Positions 25,464 through 33,869 of a DNA stretch of 64,000 nt are shown in pieces. A program made the position numbers and the translations under genes. Position 1 is the stretch's first letter, and each line of letters opens with the position of its first letter. The DNA lies in NCBI GenBank assembly GCA_036960485.1, contig JBALXS010000009.1:13260-77259 (forward strand), given 5' to 3'. The notes under the pieces are model-generated. The model had not been told where the DNA came from. It made no database searches and saw nothing but the letters and a program-made list of their open reading frames with translations. Source of the DNA: Rs1 sp036960485. Its GTDB lineage: Bacteria > Pseudomonadota > Gammaproteobacteria > Pseudomonadales > Balneatricaceae.

Positions 25464-26062
25464 CTAAAGGAAAGCTAACACGCGATAAAATCTTACAAAA
25501 AGGGATGGAGTTCGCTAGTAGCTATGGCCTGCTAAATGTATCTATTGGTGCTATCGCAAAAACGGCACAAATGTCGAGAAGCGGCGTAATAGCACATTTT
25601 TCTGACAAAGAAGATATGCAAATTACTATTTTGCAATATACTGAAGAGATGTTTGTAGAGAAGGTTATTAAGAAATCTTATACTCAATTACCATTAGAAA
25701 ATCTGCATAACTTAAAACACAATTGGCTCGGCTGGGTTAACCATTTAGACTTTGAAAACACCTCTAGCTGTCCTTTTATAAAAGCTGTATTTGAATATAA
25801 AGATCGTGATGAATGTTCGATAAAAGCTTTTATGAAAGATCAGCAGCAGCGCTTGTTGAACTATTTAGCAACATTGATTGAACGATGTGTTATCAGTGGT
25901 GATTTTATCCAAAATACTGATGTGCAGATGTTTGCTTATGAATTTTATAGCTTATATATTGGCCATAGTGTGCTCAGTTTATTAGAAGCCAAAGATCTAG
26001 CAGAACAGCGCTTTTTAGCCATTGCTAATCAATTGATAAATAGGCATTTATCAGAAAAATAG
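25460..26062 (+). CDS. TetR family transcriptional regulator
   Basis: A 200-residue TetR repressor-like protein. The N-terminal helix-turn-helix is KLTRDKILQKGMEFASSYGLLNVSIGAIAKTAQMSRSGVIAHFSDKEDM (near 4-52); the rest is a helical ligand/dimer domain. It is coupled to the hydrolase gene by an ATGA overlap and probably controls that unit. No operator was identified with confidence before 24570. Confidence 0.88.
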   Translation: MTKGKLTRDKILQKGMEFASSYGLLNVSIGAIAKTAQMSRSGVIAHFSDKEDMQITILQYTEEMFVEKVIKKSYTQLPLENLHNLKHNWLGWVNHLDFENTSSCPFIKAVFEYKDRDECSIKAFMKDQQQRLLNYLATLIERCVISGDFIQNTDVQMFAYEFYSLYIGHSVLSLLEAKDLAEQRFLAIANQLINRHLSEK

Positions 26063-26167
26063 GCTATTATTAATATGCTTGTATCAGCGCTTACTGACAC
26101 CCTTATTGGTCGTTAGTTGTGCAGCTAAATATGCAGTTAAATTACTCTTAGTAAAAAGGACTTTTTT

Positions 26168-26887
26168 TTGAAATATATATTGCGCACCTTGCTGAGCTTA
26201 CTAGCGGTTACTTTCTATAGTTCAGCACATGCTGAGATATATCATTATGTGAACGATGCAGGCAGGAAAATATATGTTGATAGGTTATTTCAAGTACCAG
26301 CTAAATATCGCCAGCAAATACAAAAAAAGACCATAGTTGAGCCTGAAATTAGCCCTAGAGAGCAACAAGCCTACGACACAGAAAACGCAGAGTTAGCACG
26401 TAAAATGACTGCTCGAAATGCGATAGCAGCTTTACGGCGCATAAAAAAGCAGCTAAAAACTAAAGTACTTATTCATCAAAATAAAGTGGTTGTGCCAGTA
26501 AATGTACTCTATGCAGGTAAGAAAACAGTAGTGAATTTACTGTTAGATACAGGCGCTTCTGCAACTGTTTTGCATTTAGCAACGCTGCCTAAATTTAATC
26601 AAAAAAATGCTAAATCTTCTTATGCGCAAGTGGCAGGTGGCGGGTTAATAAAAACGTGGCTGCTGTCTTTAGATAACCTGTCGTTTGGCCCTGTTAATAT
26701 TGATAACAAAAAAGTACTAATGATTGAAAATTCCGGCTCTTCGATTATTGATGGACTTTTAGGCATGGATATTTTAGCTGCAACTGATTACAAGATCGAT
26801 TTTAGAGCGCAGCACATTATTTGGAATAAAGAAGATTACTTAAAAGTTGAAGAGCAAATAAATGCATTAAATTTGCTGTTGAAATAA
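26168..26887 (+). CDS. Exported retropepsin-like aspartic protease with DUF4124-like head
   Basis: A 239-residue secreted protein. A signal peptide (MKYILRTLLSLLAVTFYSSAHAE) is followed by a short DUF4124-like segment (IYHYVNDAGRKIYVDRL), a basic helical linker, and a single-lobe retropepsin-like domain near 110-230 with the catalytic motif LLLDTGASATVLHL and the companion GLLGMDIL. Single-lobe enzymes must dimerise. The start is TTG 26168 with AAAAGGA upstream. Substrate and role in the envelope are unknown. It stands alone between the TetR gene and convergent rarD. Confidence 0.82.
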   Translation: MKYILRTLLSLLAVTFYSSAHAEIYHYVNDAGRKIYVDRLFQVPAKYRQQIQKKTIVEPEISPREQQAYDTENAELARKMTARNAIAALRRIKKQLKTKVLIHQNKVVVPVNVLYAGKKTVVNLLLDTGASATVLHLATLPKFNQKNAKSSYAQVAGGGLIKTWLLSLDNLSFGPVNIDNKKVLMIENSGSSIIDGLLGMDILAATDYKIDFRAQHIIWNKEDYLKVEEQINALNLLLK

Positions 26888-26970
26888 GCGCTGCTGGCTG
26901 TGATATTAATCAGATAAGCATGATTTTATAAGCTTAGAAGTTAGCTACAAAACCATGCTTGCTTATATTA

Positions 26971-27864
26971 TTAGAGTGCTTTTCGCTTCTTTCTTGCTTG
27001 GCGCCACAAATCATAAACAAAAATGATCAACGCTAACCAAATAAAGATGAAAGTTGTTAGTTTAGTTTGATCTAATTCCTCTGAAAACAATGTTATTGCC
27101 ATCACAAACATCGCGCTTGGACCTATGTACTGAAATAAGCCCAACATGTAAAAGGGAATTCTAGTCGCTGATGCTGAAAAGGCTAATAAAGGTAAGGTTG
27201 TTACTATTCCGGCACAAATTAACGTAAAGTTTAATGATAGTGAATTAAGTGAGAAATTTGCTGTATCAGTATCTAACTGCCACCAATAAATAAGTGCTAA
27301 AGGTAGAAGAAACGCGGTTTCTACAAATAAACCGGTTACCGCTTTTAAATTTACTTTTTTCTTCATTAAACCGTAAATGCCAAAACTACCCGCTAACAGT
27401 AAAGATACCCAAGGGATTGAACCGTACACAATGAGCTGGATTAACACCCCAAAAGTTGCTACTCCTACCGCAAAGAGCTGTAACTTAGGCAGCTTTTCTT
27501 TGAGAAAAAACATCCCCAATGCAACATTCAGTAATGGGTTTATATAATAGCCTAAACTAGCTTCAAGCAGCCTGTCGCTATTTACAGCCCAAATGAAGAT
27601 TAGCCAATTAGTACCCACTAATAGTGATGTAAAAAATAGAACGTAGAGCTGTTTTGATTTTTTTAATAAAAGTTTTACTTCATTAAACTGCCCTGTAAAT
27701 ATGACCAGTAAAAACAGTAGTGCAAAAGACCAAATAACGCGATGCATGAGAATTTCAGGAGCAGAAATCTGTGAAATCAATTTAAAGTATAGCGGTGCAA
27801 TACCCCATAAACTGTAAGCAATTAAAGCGTAAATGACGCCTTTTCTAAATTCAACATTTTCCAT
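26971..27864 (-). CDS. rarD: RarD-like EamA family transporter
   Basis: A 297-residue inner-membrane protein with ten hydrophobic helices in two EamA repeats, starting MENVEFRKGVIYALIAYSLWGIAPLYFK and containing HRVIWSFALLF and LGYYINPLLNVALG, all typical of RarD. RarD proteins are drug/metabolite-type exporters, mostly uncharacterised. The frame can be opened 31 codons further upstream, but that stretch lies in the dispersed repeat copy at 27913-28036, so I start at ATG 27864. Confidence 0.9.
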   Translation of the reverse strand: MENVEFRKGVIYALIAYSLWGIAPLYFKLISQISAPEILMHRVIWSFALLFLLVIFTGQFNEVKLLLKKSKQLYVLFFTSLLVGTNWLIFIWAVNSDRLLEASLGYYINPLLNVALGMFFLKEKLPKLQLFAVGVATFGVLIQLIVYGSIPWVSLLLAGSFGIYGLMKKKVNLKAVTGLFVETAFLLPLALIYWWQLDTDTANFSLNSLSLNFTLICAGIVTTLPLLAFSASATRIPFYMLGLFQYIGPSAMFVMAITLFSEELDQTKLTTFIFIWLALIIFVYDLWRQARKKRKAL

Positions 27865-27912
27865 ATGAGTGACCAGTGGAGAGATTATAAGAAAGAGAGA
27901 CTTCAGCCCAAG

Positions 27913-28036
27913 GTAGCGAGCGATAATAAGATAAGCAAAAAATCGACGATTTAGCACAGTTTACGGCTGTAAATAAGTATATTGAATCGATTTTTAACGC
28001 CGTATTATTGAGCGCAGTCGTGATGCTGAAGTCTCA
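27913..28036 (+). repeat. Dispersed intergenic repeat, copy A
   Basis: Collinear with 53209-53333 over about 124 bases, with conserved ends GTAGCGAGC-ATAATAAG and TTTTTAACGCC-TATTATTG-G-GCAG. It lies upstream of rarD on the opposite strand. The best-conserved blocks are the first 20 bases and the region near base 85-110. Confidence 0.75.
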
Positions 28037-28287
28037 AAGAATATAAATGAGTATAGTGATTACTAAACACATGAATTTATCTAAAAAATAGATCTAATGA
28101 ATAGCGATACGTTTAGAGTGAGTATGCTATATATTATTCTCAGAAATTATTTTGATTTATTGGTTTTCCTATCGTGAGCTACTTGTATAACAGAAAATTA
28201 AGTTAAGGCAAGAGTTATTCTTTTAAGATTAAAATAAATGCTTTAATAGAGATGAACTAGGCGGAGCCTAAATCATCCAAGGGTAAA

Positions 28288-28311
28288 TTCCCCACAGCTT
28301 GCTGCGGGATT
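28288..28311. repeat. GC-rich hairpin (REP-like)
   Basis: TTCCCCACAGC-TT-GCTGCGGGA forms a compact hairpin with one mismatch in an otherwise AT-rich spacer. The CAGCTTGCTG core resembles extragenic palindromes found in several bacteria. Only one copy was found here. Confidence 0.4.
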
Positions 28312-28708
28312 CTTGATTGTCTTTTGGTTTTAAAAGAGTTTTATAAGTGAAACACTACTTCACTGGTAAATATGCTGAGCTTTATGCTATTTGTGAAACC
28401 AGCCGTTGGCGTTTTCGATATTATTTTAAATATTACTATAAATTGCTAAGTTTCTGTAAAGAGTGTTGTTTTTCTTAAAATTGAAATAAGTAAGCACGAG
28501 ATAGAAATACAAGGCGGTTGTTTCTAAAGCTGAACTTTGGGTTTTTAAAGGCTATTATTAGCGCTTTGTTTCTTTAACCTATCGTGTAAAATAAGCTATA
28601 TTAAAGACAATAGTAAAGGGTGCGTTTGTTTTTTGAAACACCTGATAAACGTTAAGCTTACTTAAGCATTTATTAACCAAGTAATCTAAAGCCGAGGCAG
28701 TATCAAGT

Positions 28709-30043
28709 TTGAACTCTTTACAACCTTTTAGCGATCACAAAATTCGGCAGACGATTGAAGCGTTAAAATCCGATGGTCAAAATATAACACCTTGGGCGGT
28801 ACAGTCTCGATTAGGTGGCGGCGATTTTTTACGTATCCAACAAATCATTGAACAGCCTGAAGCTGACTTTAATGGAGATGAAGACGTGGATTTCACTGAT
28901 CTACAAAATGCTACGCCGATATCGGTAAAAAATATGCGAGACAAAAACGACAAGGCAGCCAATACCCATTCATCGAAAACTGCTCCATCACAGGAAATGT
29001 CTGCGAATGCCGAACTTGATTCAGTTGATTCAAGTGAACCAGCCGTGCCAAAGGCAACGCCACCCAAGACAAAAGCTAACTTAAAACCAGCCAAGCCAAA
29101 AACTTCGAAAGCAAAGCCTGTAGAGATCATAGATAAGCAGATGCCGACGACTATCGAAGCGACTATGTTTCGAATGCAGTCAACCTTAAGTAAAATGGCC
29201 AATGAACTTTGGAATGATGCGGTGGTTACTGCCCAAGAGAAAGCAGAAATAACCCTTGCGGGTGCCCTTCAAGCACAAGAAGAAGCTGAACGCGCATATG
29301 CAAATATTCAACAAGCGCATGAAGATGTAAAAAAATCTAACCAGCAGATGCAAGAGAAAATTACTGCCTTAGAAACGCACATGAAAGTGCTGGATGTAGA
29401 CTATAAAAAAACGTTAAGTGCTTTGGATCAAGATCGACAAAAATTACAGCAAGTGAGTGAAGAGCGCGATTCTTTACAAAAGAATGTGCAGAGTTTAGAG
29501 CAGGAAAACCAACAGTTAGATCACAAAGCATTCAGTGCTAATATACAAGCTGCTAAAGCTGAAGGTTTGGCTGATATTATTAAAGAGCAATTAGAGCTGG
29601 CAAAACAAGCTGAAAAACAAACTCAAACAGCTTTAGATAGATCTGAAAGGAAAGTGAGCGAATATCACCGTGAGATGCATAATGCTAATCAGACATTACG
29701 TGACGAAATGCGTGATCGACAAGTGCCAATGCATCCGCTTAATAGGGAGCTTCAGTCACCAGCTCAATTGCAACAGCAATACCCTCCTCAAGAACTGCCA
29801 CGCCATCCTATAGATTTACCACCAGTGCCTGACGCTGCTAGGCCATTGTCACCTGTAAAACCTGCGCCCGTTGCACCAACGCATATTGAAATTCAAAGTG
29901 AATCGGTTCAAGAGGCAGACAGCTATTTAGATAGCAAAGTAACAGTAACTCAAGTTCAAAAAGTATCTCAACCAAAAACACGGTCATTGAGTACTAAATT
30001 GTTTGATCGTAAAAAGTTGCAACCCAAAAATAAGAAAAAATAG
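28709..30043 (+). CDS. KfrA-like DNA-binding protein with long coiled coil
   Basis: A 444-residue protein. The N-terminus (DHKIRQTIEALKSDGQNITPWAVQSRLGGGDFLRIQQIIE, residues 8-47) is the KfrA_N type DNA-binding domain. An acidic and then Lys/Pro-rich linker (to about 150) leads to a coiled coil of about 200 residues (near 170-350), then a Pro-rich tail. KfrA is a plasmid-encoded regulator and nucleoid-like protein; chromosomal relatives have unknown roles. The TTG start at 28709 follows GCCGAGGCAG. The gamma-glutamyltransferase gene follows after 44 bases and may be co-transcribed. Confidence 0.8.
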   Translation: MNSLQPFSDHKIRQTIEALKSDGQNITPWAVQSRLGGGDFLRIQQIIEQPEADFNGDEDVDFTDLQNATPISVKNMRDKNDKAANTHSSKTAPSQEMSANAELDSVDSSEPAVPKATPPKTKANLKPAKPKTSKAKPVEIIDKQMPTTIEATMFRMQSTLSKMANELWNDAVVTAQEKAEITLAGALQAQEEAERAYANIQQAHEDVKKSNQQMQEKITALETHMKVLDVDYKKTLSALDQDRQKLQQVSEERDSLQKNVQSLEQENQQLDHKAFSANIQAAKAEGLADIIKEQLELAKQAEKQTQTALDRSERKVSEYHREMHNANQTLRDEMRDRQVPMHPLNRELQSPAQLQQQYPPQELPRHPIDLPPVPDAARPLSPVKPAPVAPTHIEIQSESVQEADSYLDSKVTVTQVQKVSQPKTRSLSTKLFDRKKLQPKNKKK

Positions 30044-30087
30044 CGCCTTCCTATATTAATTCACCGTTGATTTAAAAAAGATATCTT

Positions 30088-31701
30088 ATGTTTCATAATT
30101 CTACCAGTGATTATCCGTATGCCTCTAAAAGAACAGCAGTGTATGCACGTAAAGGCATGGTCTCTACGACTGCACCCCAAGCTGCACAAATAGGACTTAG
30201 TGTCTTACAGCAAGGTGGTAATGCTATAGATGCCGCCATAGCCACCGCTGCGGCGCTTACTGTATTAGAGCCGACGAGTAATGGTATTGGTGGAGATGCA
30301 TTTGCTTTAGTGTGGGTTAAAGGTGAATTGTATGGTTTAAATGCAAGTGGACCGGCGCCAATACACGCAAATGCTGAAGAAATTAAAGCACAAGGTTATA
30401 GTGAAATGCCGTTGCATGGCTGGATACCTGTAACGGTGCCTGGTTGCCCAAGTGGTTGGGTTGAGTTGTCTAAGCGTTTTGGAAAACTGCCATTAATACA
30501 AACTATGCAAGGCGCTATTGATATTGCCAGAGAAGGTTTTGTGGTATCTCCCACCATAGCCGCGCAGTGGCAAAATGCTGCGAACATTGCTGACAAGCAT
30601 GAAAATGCTGCATCCACCGCACATTGGCGAGAAGTGTTTTTACCTAATGGAGCAGCACCAAAAGCTGGCGATATTATAAAGTTTGAGCAACATGCAGATA
30701 CCTTGGAAGAAATCGCCAAAACTAGTGGTGATTCTTTTTACAAAGGGAAGCTAGCTGAAGCAATTTTACAGCACTCTAAAAATACCGGTGGCGTGTTATG
30801 TGCAGAAGATTTAGCCAATTATAAAGCGCAGTGGGTTGATCCTATTAGTGTTAATTATAAGGGTTACGATATTTGGGAAATCCCGCCAAATGGGCAGGGC
30901 ATGTTAGCGCTAATGGCGCTTAACATATTGGAAAAGATGCCACTTGAGCATCGCGATAGTACCTTGAGCTTTCATCAGCAAATAGAAGCGATGAAATTAG
31001 CGTATGTTGATGGGCAAAAATATATCACCCAAGAAGATATGATGGATGTCAGCGTGAAAGATATGCTCAGTGAAAACTACGCAGATGAGCGCCGTGCATT
31101 GATAGCAGATACCGCCATGTTGCCAAAACCTGGCAAACCTCAAGCTGGAGGCACAGTGTATTTAGCGTGTGCCGATGAAGAGGGCAATATGGTGTCGTTT
31201 ATACAAAGTAATTACCATGATTTCGGCTCGAGAGTGGTTGTTCCCAATACCGGTATTTGCTTACAAAATAGAGGTAAAAGTTTTTCGCTTGATGCAACGG
31301 CTGCGAACTATTTACAAGGCGCTAAAAAAACACTGCACACTATTATCCCCGCGTTCATCACTAAAGATAACCAAGCTATCGCTGCTTTCGGTGTGATGGG
31401 TGGTTTTATGCAACCGCAAGGGCATGTGCAAATGGTGACTAATATGATTGATTTTAAACTTAATCCTCAAGCTGCACTAGATGCACCTAGATGGCAGTGG
31501 GTCAAAGATCGCGAAATCACCTTAGAACATGCAGTGCCTTTAGATATTGTTAAAGGCTTAGCGCAAAGAGGCCATAATGTTAAAGTGTGCCATGATTCAG
31601 AAGATTTTGGCCGCGGACAAATTATCTTACGAGATCCACACAGCGGTGTGTTATTAGGTGGCACAGAGGCAAGAGCTGACGGCTATATAGCTGCTTACTA
31701 G
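30088..31701 (+). CDS. Gamma-glutamyltransferase family protein (YwrD-like)
   Basis: A 537-residue Ntn-hydrolase of the gamma-glutamyltranspeptidase family, which cleaves gamma-glutamyl bonds (glutathione or similar) after self-processing into two chains. The processing Thr is expected in AGGTVYLACADEEGNMVSFI near residues 353-372, where the second chain would begin. Other family marks: GNAIDAAIATAAALTVLEPTSNGIGGDAFALVW near the start and the DAPRWQW block near the end. No signal peptide, so it is probably cytoplasmic like YwrD-type members. Upstream is the KfrA-like gene. Confidence 0.88.
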   Translation: MFHNSTSDYPYASKRTAVYARKGMVSTTAPQAAQIGLSVLQQGGNAIDAAIATAAALTVLEPTSNGIGGDAFALVWVKGELYGLNASGPAPIHANAEEIKAQGYSEMPLHGWIPVTVPGCPSGWVELSKRFGKLPLIQTMQGAIDIAREGFVVSPTIAAQWQNAANIADKHENAASTAHWREVFLPNGAAPKAGDIIKFEQHADTLEEIAKTSGDSFYKGKLAEAILQHSKNTGGVLCAEDLANYKAQWVDPISVNYKGYDIWEIPPNGQGMLALMALNILEKMPLEHRDSTLSFHQQIEAMKLAYVDGQKYITQEDMMDVSVKDMLSENYADERRALIADTAMLPKPGKPQAGGTVYLACADEEGNMVSFIQSNYHDFGSRVVVPNTGICLQNRGKSFSLDATAANYLQGAKKTLHTIIPAFITKDNQAIAAFGVMGGFMQPQGHVQMVTNMIDFKLNPQAALDAPRWQWVKDREITLEHAVPLDIVKGLAQRGHNVKVCHDSEDFGRGQIILRDPHSGVLLGGTEARADGYIAAY

Positions 31702-32182
31702 ACGCGACTGGCCTTGGTTTACTATTAATATTTGTGTGACAAATATTGTTTAACTGCACTAGCGATAAAACATTGTTGATGTGACTGTTGATGTCATTGC
31801 TGTCCGGTTAAAAAATATAAGCTCTCCAAGCAATTTATTTGTGGTTTTCTATTGCGGTTTGATCGGTATTTTTCTGCGAAATGATATTTGTCGCTAAGGT
31901 GAAATCAATGAGTGAGAGAACAACAAAAATGATACCGGACACTAATGAATTGATGTGATAAATTCTGCGTTTTTCTGGTAGATGTAAGTTAGGTTGTGTG
32001 GCACGGCTTAAATGCGCAAGCAGTCTTAAAATCACTTTCGTGATATCTATTTTACCTAGCTCCATTAAATCTACTGCATATTTATATACTGACAGGCATG
32101 TAGTGTTTAGCCCCTCTCTCAAAAAACAGCATATGGCAACTTGAAAGGCAGTAATGTCAGCTTAAAAACGTGGTCGCTGCTA

Positions 32183-32219
32183 TAAATAAATGAATAAATA
32201 AACAAATAAATAAATAAAT
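32183..32219. repeat. AAAT tetranucleotide microsatellite
   Basis: About nine imperfect AAAT units in a row, interrupted by one G and one C. Non-coding. Confidence 0.85.
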
Positions 32220-32252
32220 TCTAGTACCGCTTACTGAAGAACCAGCGCGGTT

Positions 32253-32378
32253 AAGGGAGGGAGGGGCTGAAGCTTTTGCTCGCTCATGGAAGTGCAGCAT
32301 TAGCGCCCACCCACCTTGAGTTTATTAACTACTGCTTAGTCGTAAAATTTATGCTTAAATGCCTGCGCTAAAGCGCAG
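32253..32378 (+). ncRNA. Possible structured leader upstream of LysE-family gene
   Basis: AAGGGAGGGAGGGGC (32253-32267) pairs with GCCCACCCACCTT (32304-32316) through three G/C blocks with A-A and G-A mismatches, closing a 36-base loop that contains a possible inner GCTG/CAGC pairing. CTGCGCT-AA-AGCGCAG (32363-32378) follows 41 bases before the ATG. The GC content is far above the surroundings. It matches no riboswitch I can name. Confidence 0.35.
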
Positions 32379-32419
32379 TTAATGGGTATATAAGAGTCTA
32401 GTTTAAAGCTTATAAGGAT

Positions 32420-33088
32420 ATGATGTTGGAAAATTTTGGTGTAATAAATTATTTTACTTATGTAATCGGTGCTATGTTAATAATCTTGTTACCGGGGCCT
32501 AATTCGCTGTATGTATTATCTCTGGCCGCACAGCAAGGCAAGCGTATTGGCTGGGCAGCTGTTGGGGGAGTGCTTATTGGTGATTCATTACTGATACTAG
32601 CCACCGCTTTAGGTGCTGTAACAGTGTTGACTCGTTACCCTTCAATTTTTATGGCTATTAAATATTTAGGCGCTGCTTATTTGATTTATATTGGTATTAG
32701 CCTAATTAGAGGGGCAGTCAAAACTTGGCGGCATCGAAATGAGCAGAATTTCGATTCAGTTGACATCATTAAAAAAGCATCCAATGGTAAGGCTTTTAGA
32801 AAAGCATTACTGGTTAGCTTACTAAACCCTAAAGCGATTTTGTTTTTCCTCTCCTTTTTTGTGCAGTTTGTGGACCCTTTTTATTCACAGCCGGTGATCC
32901 CTTTTTTGATATTGGCGATTACCATTCAGATATTTAGTTTAATTTACTTGGCAGTACTTATTTATGCCGGAACGCTATTGGCTGATACTTTTAAAAAGCG
33001 TAAAAAAGTTAGCGCTATTTCCGGTGGAGGAGTAGGTACTAGCTTTGTTTTATTTGCGATTAAACTAGCGCTGGCAAGTGCAGAGTAA
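32420..33088 (+). CDS. LysE/RhtB family amino-acid exporter
   Basis: A 222-residue inner-membrane exporter. The family motif is IILLPGPNSLYVLSLAAQQGKRIG near residues 21-44, with GAAYLIYIGISLIRG near 93 and LVSLLNPKAILFFLSFFVQF near 131. Six hydrophobic helices are predicted by eye. It should export an amino acid or similar compound; the substrate cannot be told. Two ATG codons are adjacent at 32420 and 32423. It has a structured upstream region (32253-32378) that may regulate it. Confidence 0.9.
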   Translation: MMLENFGVINYFTYVIGAMLIILLPGPNSLYVLSLAAQQGKRIGWAAVGGVLIGDSLLILATALGAVTVLTRYPSIFMAIKYLGAAYLIYIGISLIRGAVKTWRHRNEQNFDSVDIIKKASNGKAFRKALLVSLLNPKAILFFLSFFVQFVDPFYSQPVIPFLILAITIQIFSLIYLAVLIYAGTLLADTFKKRKKVSAISGGGVGTSFVLFAIKLALASAE

Positions 33089-33869
33089 GTAGTGAGAGAG
33101 CTTCTACAAGCAAAGTAATTAATCACCGTCCTTGGAACACATCGCATTACGGATAATTCTTTTGGCTATGGGTGTTGAAAAGTGCTTTCTTGGCATTTAA
33201 CTGTTGAGTTCTAATTACCAGTTACACCTCGATCATCGAATATCATGTAGCAGAGATATGGAAAAGTAAGCGCTGCATTTGCGCTAAACCTTTAAAAAAA
33301 GTTTGATGTCCGCTAACTGTTCTCACTGTGTGAGGCTATGCTCTTTTTTTATCGGTATCTTATATAAATCAATTAGTTGCCATAGAAAATGGGCTATACG
33401 GGTAGATATATAACATTGATTTCAGCAAGCGTCAGAAAATGGTTATGTAGCTAGTAGCCGGTAAAATATTCCCCCTGTTGGTTTTGCGCCAGTATTTAGT
33501 AGTTTGAAATACTTATAGGCAGCGTGCAGGTATTGAACAACTATTAATAAAGAGCTAGATCGGTATTTAGCTTATAGAAGTGGAATAGACTTGTGTAAAT
33601 TTATCGATAAATTTATGCTAGATTTAAAGAAAAATGTAGCGATAGAATGAAATCCAAAGAAGCGATGATTGATTTTGCTACTGTATTATTAGAGTATTAA
33701 TCATATCCGTTATTGATTGCTAAGATATTATATATTATAAGTAAAACTGGCTTCATCGATAGTAAGTTAATTTATTAATCAATTATTTACAATAAGCGTC
33801 CCATTAAAATGCTTTGTTTAAGCTGAAAGAGAAGCATTGCCCAGTATTAACCTCGCTCAAGGAACAAAT
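33089..33869. other. Intergenic region
   Basis: About 780 AT-rich bases between two same-strand genes. I see no gene and no strong hairpin. The last 30 bases could be read as N-terminal codons of the next gene, but its ribosome site lies at about 33859. Confidence 0.45.

Larger units (their letters stand above)
27865..28708. other. Divergent intergenic region with dispersed repeat
   Basis: About 840 bases between rarD and the KfrA-like gene. It contains repeat copy A (27913-28036) and a GC-rich hairpin (28291-28308). No supported gene otherwise. Confidence 0.6.
31702..32419. other. Intergenic region before LysE gene with structured leader
   Basis: About 720 bases. It contains a tetranucleotide microsatellite (32183-32219), a large interrupted stem (32253-32316) and a perfect 7-bp hairpin (32363-32378). 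A 95-codon minus-strand frame (31835-32122) has a TTG start and no recognisable family; I treat it as unproven. Confidence 0.5.

Noticed and set aside
27865..27957. 31-codon N-terminal extension of RarD
   Set aside because: It overlaps the dispersed repeat, and RarD homologues begin close to the MENVEF start.
31835..32122. 95-codon minus-strand frame with a hydrophobic segment (SLVSGIIFVVLSLIDFTLA)
   Set aside because: TTG start, no ribosome site, no recognisable family and in a repeat-containing spacer; insufficient for a gene call.
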